Source: Paraflavitalea pollutisoli
GTDB lineage: Bacteria > Bacteroidota > Bacteroidia > Chitinophagales > Chitinophagaceae
Assembly: GCF_029360705.1 (NCBI RefSeq)
Contig: NZ_JARKMX010000004.1
Location: 124,001-188,000, forward strand
Length of the DNA: 64,000 bases
Reading direction: 5' to 3'
In this document: one piece after another, positions 53,904-62,614 of the stretch
Numbering within the stretch: position 1 is the stretch's first letter
Layout: the number at the start of each line of letters is the position of its first letter
Made by a program: the position numbers and the translations under genes
Notes under the pieces: generated by a model
The model's input: the letters and a program-made list of their open reading frames with translations, nothing else
Databases searched by the model: none
What the model was told of the DNA's origin: nothing

Positions 53904-55343
53904 ATGAAAAGAATTCAACACGCCTTCTTTTTATTGCTTTCCATTTCCCTTCTCCCCACAACTTCACGAGCACAAAGCTGGCAGCTGGTCTGGCAGGATG
54001 AGTTTACCAATGGTATTGGGCCCGATTGGGTCTTCGAAACCGGTACCGGTACCAATGGTTGGGGTAACAATGAATTGCAATACTATCGTACGCAGAATGC
54101 TACGGTACAAAACGGGCAGCTGGTGATCACGGCCTTCAATGAAAGTTTTGGTGGCCGTAACTATACCTCGGCCCGCCTCAAAACCCAGGGCCGCAAGTCC
54201 TGGAAGTATGGCCGCATCGAAGCACGTATCGCCATGCCTGCTTTCCAGGGTGTATGGCCTGCCTTCTGGATGCTGGGTGATAACATCGGTACCGCAGGCT
54301 GGCCGGGCTGTGGCGAGATCGATATCATGGAGCACGTCAACACAGAGGCACGTACCTATGGTACCATCCACTGGGCTGATAATAATAACAATTACGCGCA
54401 GTATGGTGGTAATACGGCCGTTGGTGTCACCGCCTTCCATACCTATTCCATCGAATGGACGGCTTCTTCCATCAAGTGGTTTGTAGACGGCGTACAATTC
54501 CACGAGGCCAGTATCCTCAACGGGGTCAACGGGACCAATGAGTTTCACAACAATTTCTTCCTCATTCTTAACATGGCGATCGGCGGCAACTGGCCCGGCT
54601 CTACGGTCAACAATGGCGCCATGCCTGCCACGATGACGATAGACTATGTACGGGTATACCAGCAAACAAGTGGCCCGTCCAGTGTCACCATCCAGGCGGA
54701 GAACTACAGCAATATGCTGGGCGTACAAACGGAGGCCTGTACCGATGCAGGAGGCGGACAAAATGTTGGATACATCGATGCCGGTGACTGGATGGCTTAC
54801 AACAGCATCAATTTCCCCACCAGTGGCCAGTACCTGGTCGAATATCGTGTAGCCAGCCTGAATGGTGGCACCCTGTCACTGGACCTCAATGCCGGCGCCA
54901 TTCAACTCGGTAGCCGTACGGTACCTGCTACCGGCGGCTGGCAAAACTGGACAACTGTGTCGCATATTGTCAATGTGAATGCCGGTACCTACAATGTCGG
55001 GGTGTTTGCGCAAACTGGTGGTTGGAACCTCAACTGGCTCCGCATCACCAAACAGGGCAGTGCACGCATCGCTTCTGAAACACCTACGGCTGAAATCCGC
55101 CGATCGCTCATCGCCAGCCGGGCATTTGAGGTATTCCCGAATCCCGTGGTCAATGAGCTACGGATCAATACCGGGCAAAACCTGACTGGTGGCCTGTTGC
55201 GGATCTATGACATCATGGGTCGGCCTGTACTACAAACGTCTATCATCACCAACCGGGTCGATGTGTCCCGGCTGGTACCTGGTACTTATACATTGCTCTA
55301 TACGAAAGATGGCAAGACCATCACGCGCCGGTTTACCAAGTAA
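53904..55343 (+). CDS. Secreted GH16 beta-glucanase with CBM6 and T9SS sorting domain
   Basis: A 479-residue protein from ATG 53904 (a TTG six bases upstream is not preferred), signal peptide 1-24. A GH16 catalytic domain (about 25-255) has the ExDxxE motif: Glu138 (nucleophile), Asp140 and Glu143 (acid/base). A CBM6-like module (about 260-380: SVTIQAENYSNMLG, GYIDAGDWMAYNSI, GGWNLNWLRITK) and a T9SS tail (about 405-479) follow. It probably cleaves beta-1,3-glucan (laminarin or fungal wall); linkage specificity is inferred. It is 87 bases before the chitinase gene, and its CBM6 is nearly the same as that gene's. Confidence 0.94.
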   Translation: MKRIQHAFFLLLSISLLPTTSRAQSWQLVWQDEFTNGIGPDWVFETGTGTNGWGNNELQYYRTQNATVQNGQLVITAFNESFGGRNYTSARLKTQGRKSWKYGRIEARIAMPAFQGVWPAFWMLGDNIGTAGWPGCGEIDIMEHVNTEARTYGTIHWADNNNNYAQYGGNTAVGVTAFHTYSIEWTASSIKWFVDGVQFHEASILNGVNGTNEFHNNFFLILNMAIGGNWPGSTVNNGAMPATMTIDYVRVYQQTSGPSSVTIQAENYSNMLGVQTEACTDAGGGQNVGYIDAGDWMAYNSINFPTSGQYLVEYRVASLNGGTLSLDLNAGAIQLGSRTVPATGGWQNWTTVSHIVNVNAGTYNVGVFAQTGGWNLNWLRITKQGSARIASETPTAEIRRSLIASRAFEVFPNPVVNELRINTGQNLTGGLLRIYDIMGRPVLQTSIITNRVDVSRLVPGTYTLLYTKDGKTITRRFTK

Positions 55344-55429
55344 GTGAATTGCAAAGCCTGTATCAACCCTTCGTTGCACGCCTCGCCGTGCGACCTGGCT
55401 GTCTTTTCACTAACAAAAATAAATCGATC

Positions 55430-57022
55430 ATGAAAAAATCAACTTTGCTTTTCTTTCTCGCTTTGATCATCGTTAACGTATCCTCGGCCCAGTTCAGGGT
55501 GGTGGGGTATATGCCGTCCTGGGCGGGCAGTGTCAACTCCATTCAGTACAGTAAGCTCACGCACATCAATTATGCGTTCCTGCTGCCCACGAGTACGGGA
55601 GGCTTACAGGCCATCGAAAATCCGTCCAAGTTGCAAAGCCTGGTTACCCTGGCGCACAACAATGGCAAGAAGGTGTTGATAGCCGTTGGGGGGTGGAACA
55701 ATGGCAACGACGGCGCTTTTGAAAGCCTGGCAGCCAACGCCGGTTACCGCAATGCCTTTGTGACGAATATGATCAATTTCGTGAACCAGTACAACCTCGA
55801 TGGCATCGACATCGACTGGGAATACCCCGATGCAGGTGCTTCTGCCAACAACTATGCGACGTTGATGCAGCAGTTATCTACAGAAATGCACAATCGTGGT
55901 AAACTACTCACTGCCGCTGTAGTTGCCATCAATGGAGGCAGTATCCTGAGCAGCGTATTCAATATGGTCGACTTCCTCAACCTGATGGCTTATGATGCGA
56001 ACAGTTACGACCACTCTACGTACAGTTATGCGCAGCAAAGTATCAATTACTGGAAGGGGCGGGGATTACCCGCTTCGAAAGTGGTATTGGGAGTGCCCTT
56101 TTATGGCCGGCCCACCTGGGAGTCGTTTGCAGCCCTGGTGGCGCGCGGCGCCAGTCCCAATGCAGATATTTTCAGTGGGGTGGGTTACAATGGTATCCCT
56201 ACCATCAAGAGCAAAACCAACCTGGCCTTCGATCAGGGTAATGGTATCATGATCTGGGAGCTGTCGCAGGATGCCACTGGCGGTAATTCCCTGCTGTCGG
56301 CGATCCATGAAGTGGTATTACAACGTACGGGTAGCGGTGGAAGCTCGATCACGATACAAGCAGAGAGTTACAATTCCATGTCGGGCGTACAGGTGGAAAC
56401 CTGTACAGATGCGGGTGGCGGACAGAATGTAGGCTATATCGATGCTACTGATTGGATGGCTTTTTACAACATCAATTTCCCGGTGACTGGTTCGTATAAA
56501 GTAGAATACCGGGTAGCGAGTTTGAGTGGCGGCGGCACCCTGTCGCTCGACCTCAATGCGGGTAGTATTCAACTGGGGGCTTTGGCTGTTCCATCCACCG
56601 GTGGCTGGCAAAACTGGACCACCATTACGCACAATGTAACCGTCAATGCCGGCACCTACAATGTAGGGGTGTATGCGCAGGCGGGTGGCTGGAACCTGAA
56701 CTGGATAAAGATTACCAGGCCATCCGGCGCCCGGCAGGTGACCACCACCACCGAGGCACCAGCAACGCGGCAAGCAGAGCGGTTGCAACGCACGGGCAAT
56801 TGGGTGTTGTATCCCAATCCGGCTAAACACCGCTTGAATATCCTGGCAGGCGAAGACCTGGCAGGCGGTATCATCCGGGTCATGGACCTCGCGGGTCGTC
56901 AGGTGATTGCTGCCAGGGCGGCCACTTATCAGTTAGACATCTCGAAGCTGGCGCCGGGTGTGTACACATTGGTGTTTATTGGCAAGGATAGATCCGTCAC
57001 GAAGCAGTTTGTGAAAGAATAA
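55430..57022 (+). CDS. Secreted GH18 chitinase with CBM6 and T9SS sorting domain
   Basis: A 530-residue protein from ATG 55430 (MKKSTLLFF; an upstream frame from 55349 is not credible), signal peptide 1-20. The GH18 domain (about 22-300) has SxGG-like IAVGGWN and the active-site motif DGIDIDWE with Glu131 as catalytic acid. A CBM6-like module (about 310-435) and T9SS tail (about 455-530: YPNPAKHRLNIL) follow. It should cut chitin with retention of configuration. It stands between a beta-glucanase and a metalloprotease gene, all T9SS cargo on the same strand. Confidence 0.94.
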   Translation: MKKSTLLFFLALIIVNVSSAQFRVVGYMPSWAGSVNSIQYSKLTHINYAFLLPTSTGGLQAIENPSKLQSLVTLAHNNGKKVLIAVGGWNNGNDGAFESLAANAGYRNAFVTNMINFVNQYNLDGIDIDWEYPDAGASANNYATLMQQLSTEMHNRGKLLTAAVVAINGGSILSSVFNMVDFLNLMAYDANSYDHSTYSYAQQSINYWKGRGLPASKVVLGVPFYGRPTWESFAALVARGASPNADIFSGVGYNGIPTIKSKTNLAFDQGNGIMIWELSQDATGGNSLLSAIHEVVLQRTGSGGSSITIQAESYNSMSGVQVETCTDAGGGQNVGYIDATDWMAFYNINFPVTGSYKVEYRVASLSGGGTLSLDLNAGSIQLGALAVPSTGGWQNWTTITHNVTVNAGTYNVGVYAQAGGWNLNWIKITRPSGARQVTTTTEAPATRQAERLQRTGNWVLYPNPAKHRLNILAGEDLAGGIIRVMDLAGRQVIAARAATYQLDISKLAPGVYTLVFIGKDRSVTKQFVKE

Positions 57023-57175
57023 GAGGAGGCAATAAGTCAAAGAGGCACAAAGGCAACGTAGGGCTGAAGACATTGGTACGAATGAAAGTGGAGCCAGGCG
57101 TGCTCAAAGTGCTTCTGGAGGTCGACAGGCCCGCCGGCAACGAACCTGTTCATTTTTTAATTAAACCATATCATC

Positions 57176-58594
57176 ATGAAGCGATCATTCCTCTTATTGT
57201 CCTGTTTGATGCTGGCGGGCCTGGTCATGGCCCAAACTCCTCCTGCCACCTGGCAGGAACATTGGTTCGAACACAACCAACTGCTCAACCGTAAATTCTA
57301 TGACAACGATGTGGCTGTGTATTACGACAACGATGTGAGCAATAGCGTAACCTGGCCTAATGCGTTTGCAGGTGATGTGTGGCGCTATACCAAATCGGTG
57401 TATGGCAGCTTCGGCACCGATCCACACCTGTTTGCCATCTTTCACACCAATAAGTACAGCGGCGGACATCCGTCTACGTATTTCGATGCCAGTCACGACA
57501 ACCGCAATGTGATCGATGTTGGTCCAGGCCCCTGGACCAGCGGTGCCGGGAACGACCTTGATATCGTCACCCATGAAGTAGCGCATATCGTGGAAGGGGC
57601 CAGCAAGGGCGTCAAGAACTCGCCTGCCTTTGGCATCTGGGGCGATAGCAAGTGGGCAGAGATCTTTATCTATGATGTGTATCGCGGGTTGGGCCGCACC
57701 AGCGATGTAACGCGCTGGTACAACCTGATGATCAACGGTACGTCCAGCTTTCCGCGGGCCAATACCTATTGGTTTCGCGACTGGTTCTATCCCATCTACA
57801 GTGCCTATGGAGGTACACAAACGCTGAACCGGTATTTCACGCTGCTGGCACAATATTTCCCAAAAAGCGGCAGCCAATACAGCCGGGGTATGAACTGGGG
57901 CGAGTTTGTGCATTTCTGGAGTGGCGCTGCCGGGGTAAACCTGAAGCCGCTGGCCACAACAGCCTTCGGTTGGCCGGCCAGTTACGAAACGCAGTTCAAC
58001 CAGGCACGCATCGATTTTCCGTTTACCTATCCCGACGGTGCGGTTACCGTGTACAAGAATTGTTCGTATGGTGGTTATGCTATCCCCTTGCTGCCGGGCA
58101 GTTATACGCTGGCACAGTTGCAGGCCAAGGGCATTCTGAACGATGATATTTCGTCGGTGCGGGTGCGCAGCGGTTACAAAGTAACACTCTACCAGAACGA
58201 TAATTTTGGTGGCACTTCGCTGGTGAAAACGGCCGATGACGATTGCCTGGTGAACGATGGCTGGAATGATGTGGCGTCGTCACTCATCGTAGCCAATACC
58301 GTGACCGTATTGTCGGAAACACCTGCGACGGTAGCTACCCAAATTATCGAAGAGGCTGCTACTACCCGAAAAGGATTCGATATCTATCCCAATCCCGTGG
58401 GTAATGTATTGAACCTGTCAACCGGTGAAGATCTCAGCGGTTCGATGATCCGTGTCTTCGATATTGGCGGCAGGCAGGTGTTGCAGGGTAAGGTAACTGC
58501 CAACCGGATCGATGTATCGGCCCTCTCCAAAGGCACTTATATGCTGGTGTTGACGAGTGGTGGCAAATCGGTCACGAAGAGATTTGTAAAATAA
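57176..58594 (+). CDS. Secreted HEXXH metalloprotease with calcium-type beta/gamma-crystallin module, T9SS cargo
   Basis: A 472-residue protein, signal peptide 1-20. The N-terminal domain (about 25-280) has the zinc motif HEVAH (His133-Glu134...His137); a downstream WAEIF Glu may be the third ligand. The domain is not a standard named peptidase family to my eye. A beta/gamma-crystallin module (about 283-367: VTVYKNCSYGGYAIPL; VTLYQNDNFGGTSLV) has two canonical calcium motifs NDDISS and NDVASS. The T9SS tail (about 395-472, IYPNPVGNVLNL) matches the neighbours'. Third gene of the cluster, ended by a terminator. Confidence 0.85.
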   Translation: MKRSFLLLSCLMLAGLVMAQTPPATWQEHWFEHNQLLNRKFYDNDVAVYYDNDVSNSVTWPNAFAGDVWRYTKSVYGSFGTDPHLFAIFHTNKYSGGHPSTYFDASHDNRNVIDVGPGPWTSGAGNDLDIVTHEVAHIVEGASKGVKNSPAFGIWGDSKWAEIFIYDVYRGLGRTSDVTRWYNLMINGTSSFPRANTYWFRDWFYPIYSAYGGTQTLNRYFTLLAQYFPKSGSQYSRGMNWGEFVHFWSGAAGVNLKPLATTAFGWPASYETQFNQARIDFPFTYPDGAVTVYKNCSYGGYAIPLLPGSYTLAQLQAKGILNDDISSVRVRSGYKVTLYQNDNFGGTSLVKTADDDCLVNDGWNDVASSLIVANTVTVLSETPATVATQIIEEAATTRKGFDIYPNPVGNVLNLSTGEDLSGSMIRVFDIGGRQVLQGKVTANRIDVSALSKGTYMLVLTSGGKSVTKRFVK

Positions 58595-58660
58595 TGTTTA
58601 GGGGTTAAGAGCGGTGGGCGGTCTGCTGACCAGGCATGCGCGTTTGTTGACGCCGGTCTG

Positions 58661-58686
58661 GTAGCAGGACTACCTGCTGCTTTTTT
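58661..58686 (+). terminator. Rho-independent terminator of the glycan/protease cluster
   Basis: GTAGCAGG (58661-58668) pairs with CCTGCTGC (58673-58680), with one wobble, around a 4-base loop, followed by six T. It ends the cluster just before the convergent porin gene. Confidence 0.8.
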
Positions 58687-58693
58687 GTGGATG

Positions 58694-60064
58694 CTAGAAC
58701 TTGATTTGTGCGGTGAGGCCGGTGAATAAAATGTCTTTGCCGGGACCTACTTCCTTGAGGTAGGCGCCGCTGTTGAACCAGGTAAACTCTGCCCGGAAAT
58801 ACAGGAAAGGATTGGGCGCGTATACAAATTCGGTGGCCAATTGATTGCCGATATGCTTGCTGTCGGTGTCTTTGCCCGAATAGAGGAGGGCAACATTGGG
58901 ACCATAGATCCCATCGTGACGGCTGTATCGCCAGAAGAGATCGTAGTCGATATTCCAGGCGAGCAGGCGGCTGAGTGACAATGTTACGGAAGGATGTATG
59001 TCGAAGAGGTTGACGGGGCCAATGATGGCTGCCTGTCCGAAGTAGGCACCCCGGGGATAGAGCGGATTGAAGGTATTCAGTTTTCCATCATCATATTGTT
59101 TGTCTCCACTGATCAATTCGGTCTTGAGCCCCAGCTCCGGTTTAAGACGTGCTTGTTTGAACTGGTAGCTGGTATACAACGAGGCCGTCCAGGCAGCAAT
59201 GGGGGCATCGTTCCAACGCCCTGTTTGGTAAAGCCCTTCTACATCATAGCGCCAGCCTCCATATTGTGCCCAGCTATGTACACCAAAGGAATGCCTGTTC
59301 TCTTTGCCGGCGCCATCGTCGAAAACAGCCCGGTCGCGCCAGGAACCTAAATAGTATAGATCAATGTTTTGCAACAGGGGTAGCTTATTGCGCGTGAAGT
59401 AGACGCCATAGACCTTAGCATGATCATTGAAACCATCGTTGAAGATGCCTTTTTTAGCTGCCACATAGTGACCGTATAACAGGTCCAGGCGATACTTGCC
59501 AGTGGTATAGATGGCGCGGGCTGCGTCAAAAGACTGGCGGTTATTGGGACCATCGCGTACGGCCAGTATGCGTTGGATGCCATAGAGCAACTCCTGACGG
59601 CCGACTCTCAAGGTAAGGGTCGATTTTTTATGTTCCAGTAATTTTACATCCACAAAAGCCTGGTGTACTTCCAATGGGTTTTCTTCTACAGGACTGGTCG
59701 AGGGTTTCCCGTTGACGAGACTGCTTTGCAGTTGTACAAAAGCTCGCAGAGAGCGGCCGGCATGGAGGTCGGTATGGAAGAGATAGCGGGCGAGTACATA
59801 GCCGTCTTTATCGCGGGGTTCTTCCCCCCAATTCTCATTCGTATACCTGAAGTATTGAAACCGGGCTTCTCCACCAAAGCTGATGTAACTGCCGCCCTTT
59901 TTGCTCAATGAGCTGTATTTCATGCGCTCGTACCAGGTGGTGTTGGTATCGCTGTGCCATTGGGAATAGTCTTCCTCATAGCGCAGGGGCCTGAAGGCGG
60001 GAGTGGATTGGCCCAGGGCAGTGAGTGAGCAGCAGCAGATCAGCAGGTACAGCACAAGTTTCAT
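58694..60064 (-). CDS. Alginate-export-family outer-membrane porin
   Basis: A 456-residue outer-membrane barrel with a signal peptide (1-18, ALGQ). Alternating beta-strand pattern, the Alginate_exp-type features (GGEARFQYFRYTNENWGEE, LEVHQAFVDVKLL, LRVGRQELLYGIQRILAVRD, DLLYGHYV) and a final aromatic-rich FTGLTAQIKF support the family. Such proteins form an AlgE-like channel in Pseudomonas; in Bacteroidota they serve unknown solutes. It is minus strand and convergent with the protease gene, 66 bases before the S41 gene's end. Confidence 0.82.
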   Translation of the reverse strand: MKLVLYLLICCCSLTALGQSTPAFRPLRYEEDYSQWHSDTNTTWYERMKYSSLSKKGGSYISFGGEARFQYFRYTNENWGEEPRDKDGYVLARYLFHTDLHAGRSLRAFVQLQSSLVNGKPSTSPVEENPLEVHQAFVDVKLLEHKKSTLTLRVGRQELLYGIQRILAVRDGPNNRQSFDAARAIYTTGKYRLDLLYGHYVAAKKGIFNDGFNDHAKVYGVYFTRNKLPLLQNIDLYYLGSWRDRAVFDDGAGKENRHSFGVHSWAQYGGWRYDVEGLYQTGRWNDAPIAAWTASLYTSYQFKQARLKPELGLKTELISGDKQYDDGKLNTFNPLYPRGAYFGQAAIIGPVNLFDIHPSVTLSLSRLLAWNIDYDLFWRYSRHDGIYGPNVALLYSGKDTDSKHIGNQLATEFVYAPNPFLYFRAEFTWFNSGAYLKEVGPGKDILFTGLTAQIKF

Positions 60065-60130
60065 AGCCTACAAAGCTAGGCCAGTCGGTTATCGGGGGCA
60101 ATTGCCATATACAGGGTAGAGTTGTACAAT

Positions 60131-61483
60131 CTATCGGCTGGTGGGCTGTTGCGCCAGTTTCAAGGCGGCTTGCATCACGGCATCCTCTCCGTTTATGAGT
60201 TGTTTGATCGTAGCCGCTACCGGATAGGTGGGTGATAAACCCTGACCTTGTTGCCGCTGATCAGTGATCCGGTAATTGGTGGTGGAAATATAGGCTTGCA
60301 GTTGGGTGTGGGGTAATACGATGCCTGTGGCATTGCCGCTGATCTCCACCGGGTTTCCACCGGTTTCTTCACCGATGAAAACGGCCCGGTTGATTTGCTG
60401 CAGGTAGCTGCAAACAATGGCCGTATTGGAAAAGCTGCCGCCATTGATCAGTACGAACAGCTGGCCGGTAAACCGGTTGGGCGTGGGCTGCAGGTTGCGG
60501 TGTTCTGCGCTTCCTGGCAGGTAGCTGACCGGCCGGTCGATGAGATAGCGCAATAAATGCCTGCCGGGTTCAAAATCACCGCCCTGGTTGTTGCGCAGGT
60601 CGAGTATCAGTTGTTGCTTCCCCGCTTGTTGCAGTAAGGTAAAAATAGAATCGATCATGGTATTTACGTCCCGCTGGTGTATGGCCTGCAAGGCAGCCGA
60701 GTCGAAAGTCGTAATGGCAAGAATGGCAGTAGACGGTTGGGGTGATTCGGCTACTACGATACCTTGTCGTGTTACGGTGGCCTGGTAACGATCAATATGG
60801 AGCTGATGGATGCTATCGCGTGACAAGGCATTGACCAGACAGGAATCTGGCTTGCCTTTTGCGTTGGTGAACCTGAGGTTGAACGTTGTCGGTTGGCCGT
60901 AGCAATAACTATAGTAAGCTGAAAAATATTTGTTGACGATCCACCGGGGATAGGTTTCATTGTAGCCGTCGCGTATCTGGCGATTGATCAATTGTTTTAG
61001 TACGCGGGCGGCGGGATCACCATTGATGGTCAGAAGCTCATCGCCGGCATGGATGATAGTATCGGTGGAGCCATTCTGCAATACATACAACCGGCCACCG
61101 ACGCTGGTCACGGTAAAAGGAAAGAACCGGCCGGTTTGACGATTATAGGATAGGGTGGCTGTATCCGGCAACAGCTGGGTGTGCCCATCGGCGATCTTCG
61201 GATTGATGAGCGAAAGCCGACTGAGGAAGGCCTCGCTCGTCATGGGTTCACGGATGCTGCGGGCAAGCCGGTCGAAGGTGCGATCGAGTACGAGACGATG
61301 CGTATAACGATCGGTGGCGGGGTGGAGGCTGTCGAACTGGTGCTGGAAATACCGCAGGTCGCTGACGAGTTCCTCCACCGGATAACGACGTGCAGGATCG
61401 TAGGCAGGCTCCTGCGCGCGGAGCCGGGGTGTAGTCACCAGCATAAAAGTGATCAACAACAGCGATCGGACAAGATGTTTCAT
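60131..61483 (-). CDS. S41-family peptidase, exported
   Basis: A 450-residue protein from ATG 61483 (MKHLVRSLL); a longer frame from 61528 adds a poor N-terminus. The signal peptide ends around LRAQ (residue 24). The S41 core shows a PDZ-like part (about 125-165: VLQNGSTDTIIHAGDELLTING), LILDLRNNQGGDF, and the nucleophile region LINGGSFSNTAIVCSYL, then GEETGG. The usual catalytic Lys position after the Ser looks changed, so activity is uncertain. It is upstream of the porin gene on the same strand and divergent from the EEP-family gene. Confidence 0.82.
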   Translation of the reverse strand: MKHLVRSLLLITFMLVTTPRLRAQEPAYDPARRYPVEELVSDLRYFQHQFDSLHPATDRYTHRLVLDRTFDRLARSIREPMTSEAFLSRLSLINPKIADGHTQLLPDTATLSYNRQTGRFFPFTVTSVGGRLYVLQNGSTDTIIHAGDELLTINGDPAARVLKQLINRQIRDGYNETYPRWIVNKYFSAYYSYCYGQPTTFNLRFTNAKGKPDSCLVNALSRDSIHQLHIDRYQATVTRQGIVVAESPQPSTAILAITTFDSAALQAIHQRDVNTMIDSIFTLLQQAGKQQLILDLRNNQGGDFEPGRHLLRYLIDRPVSYLPGSAEHRNLQPTPNRFTGQLFVLINGGSFSNTAIVCSYLQQINRAVFIGEETGGNPVEISGNATGIVLPHTQLQAYISTTNYRITDQRQQGQGLSPTYPVAATIKQLINGEDAVMQAALKLAQQPTSR

Positions 61484-61585
61484 GCTGGTACAAGCTACAA
61501 ATATTTTCTGTTTATTAAGCGTATACATGATGGACCATTCAAGGAAAACAATCTGTATTATTGTGCCTCAAATCTATTTGCCGCT

Positions 61586-62380
61586 ATGCGTATGCTGTCT
61601 GCCTCGCTGATGATCGTACTGGTTATTGCCTGTAGTGTTGCTAAACCTGGTGCTGGTGGTTCGAAAGACGAACTCATCGTGATGAGTTATAATATCCACC
61701 ATGCCAACCCACCTTCCAAACCGGGACTGATCGATATCGATGCCATCGCGGCAGTGATCAATAAACACCAACCAGATATTGTGGCCCTGCAGGAAGTGGA
61801 CGTGAATACCGGCCGCTCGAAGATGAATGAGGCAGTTGTGCTGGCGGAGAAAACCAAAATGAACTTCTATTTTGCCAAGGCCATCGATCATGACGGGGGC
61901 GACTATGGGGTGGCGATCCTGTCGCGCCTGCCATTGCAGGGTGGTACAACGCATAAGCTGCCCACCCTGGCAGGAACCGGAGGAGAACCCCGTGTACTCG
62001 CCACGGCCTTTATTGAACGGAATGGCAAAAAGATCGTTATAGCCTGCACCCACCTCGATGCACAACGCAGCGATACCAACAGAGTGTTGCAGGTGAATGC
62101 CATCCATGAATTGCTTAAGGCAGAAACTAATCCCGTCGTGATTGCCGGCGACCTCAATGCTACGGCTGGTGGTCTGGTGATCAATACCTTTGACCAGCAG
62201 TTTACCCGCACCTGTGTGCAGAATTGTGGTTTTACTATCCCGCAGGTAAATCCCAACAAAACGATCGACTTTATCGGTTTCAAACCGGCGACAGCGTTTA
62301 CGGTCCTTTCGCACGCAGTGATCGATGAGCCCTATGCGTCGGACCATTTGCCGGTAGTTGCGAAGTTGAAGGTGCGATGA
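61586..62380 (+). CDS. Endonuclease/exonuclease/phosphatase-family lipoprotein
   Basis: A 264-residue lipoprotein (lipobox VIAC, Cys16) from ATG 61586; a longer frame from 61181 overlaps the divergent peptidase gene and is not credible. EEP fold motifs: MSYNIHH, VALQEVDVNT (metal-binding Glu), DYGVAILSR, CTHLDAQ, AGDLNAT and the C-terminal SDHLPVVA (catalytic His). Such proteins hydrolyse phosphodiesters or phosphoinositide-like substrates outside the cytosol; the substrate is not determinable. It is 103 bases from the divergent S41 gene. Confidence 0.88.
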   Translation: MRMLSASLMIVLVIACSVAKPGAGGSKDELIVMSYNIHHANPPSKPGLIDIDAIAAVINKHQPDIVALQEVDVNTGRSKMNEAVVLAEKTKMNFYFAKAIDHDGGDYGVAILSRLPLQGGTTHKLPTLAGTGGEPRVLATAFIERNGKKIVIACTHLDAQRSDTNRVLQVNAIHELLKAETNPVVIAGDLNATAGGLVINTFDQQFTRTCVQNCGFTIPQVNPNKTIDFIGFKPATAFTVLSHAVIDEPYASDHLPVVAKLKVR

Positions 62381-62614
62381 TACCAGGCAGGCATCGACGC
62401 AATGCCGGTATTTCCAGGGCTACGACAGAGGAAAAGCAGGAAGGGCAGGGCTGCAGACGAGTGGAGCTCGGCCAGGACTGGATTGCGGGCGGACAGTGGT
62501 CGTATCGAAAGCGGACAGTCCTGTTTTCTTATCCTGCTATAAGGGATTGAGGCAGAAGGGGGTGGAGTTTGGCATTTTTATGGTTTCGGTAAACTAGCCA
62601 AAACACTATCGCCC

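Noticed and set aside
61181-61585. N-terminal extension of the EEP-family lipoprotein
   Set aside because: It runs antisense through the S41 peptidase gene; the signal peptide with lipobox begins at 61586.
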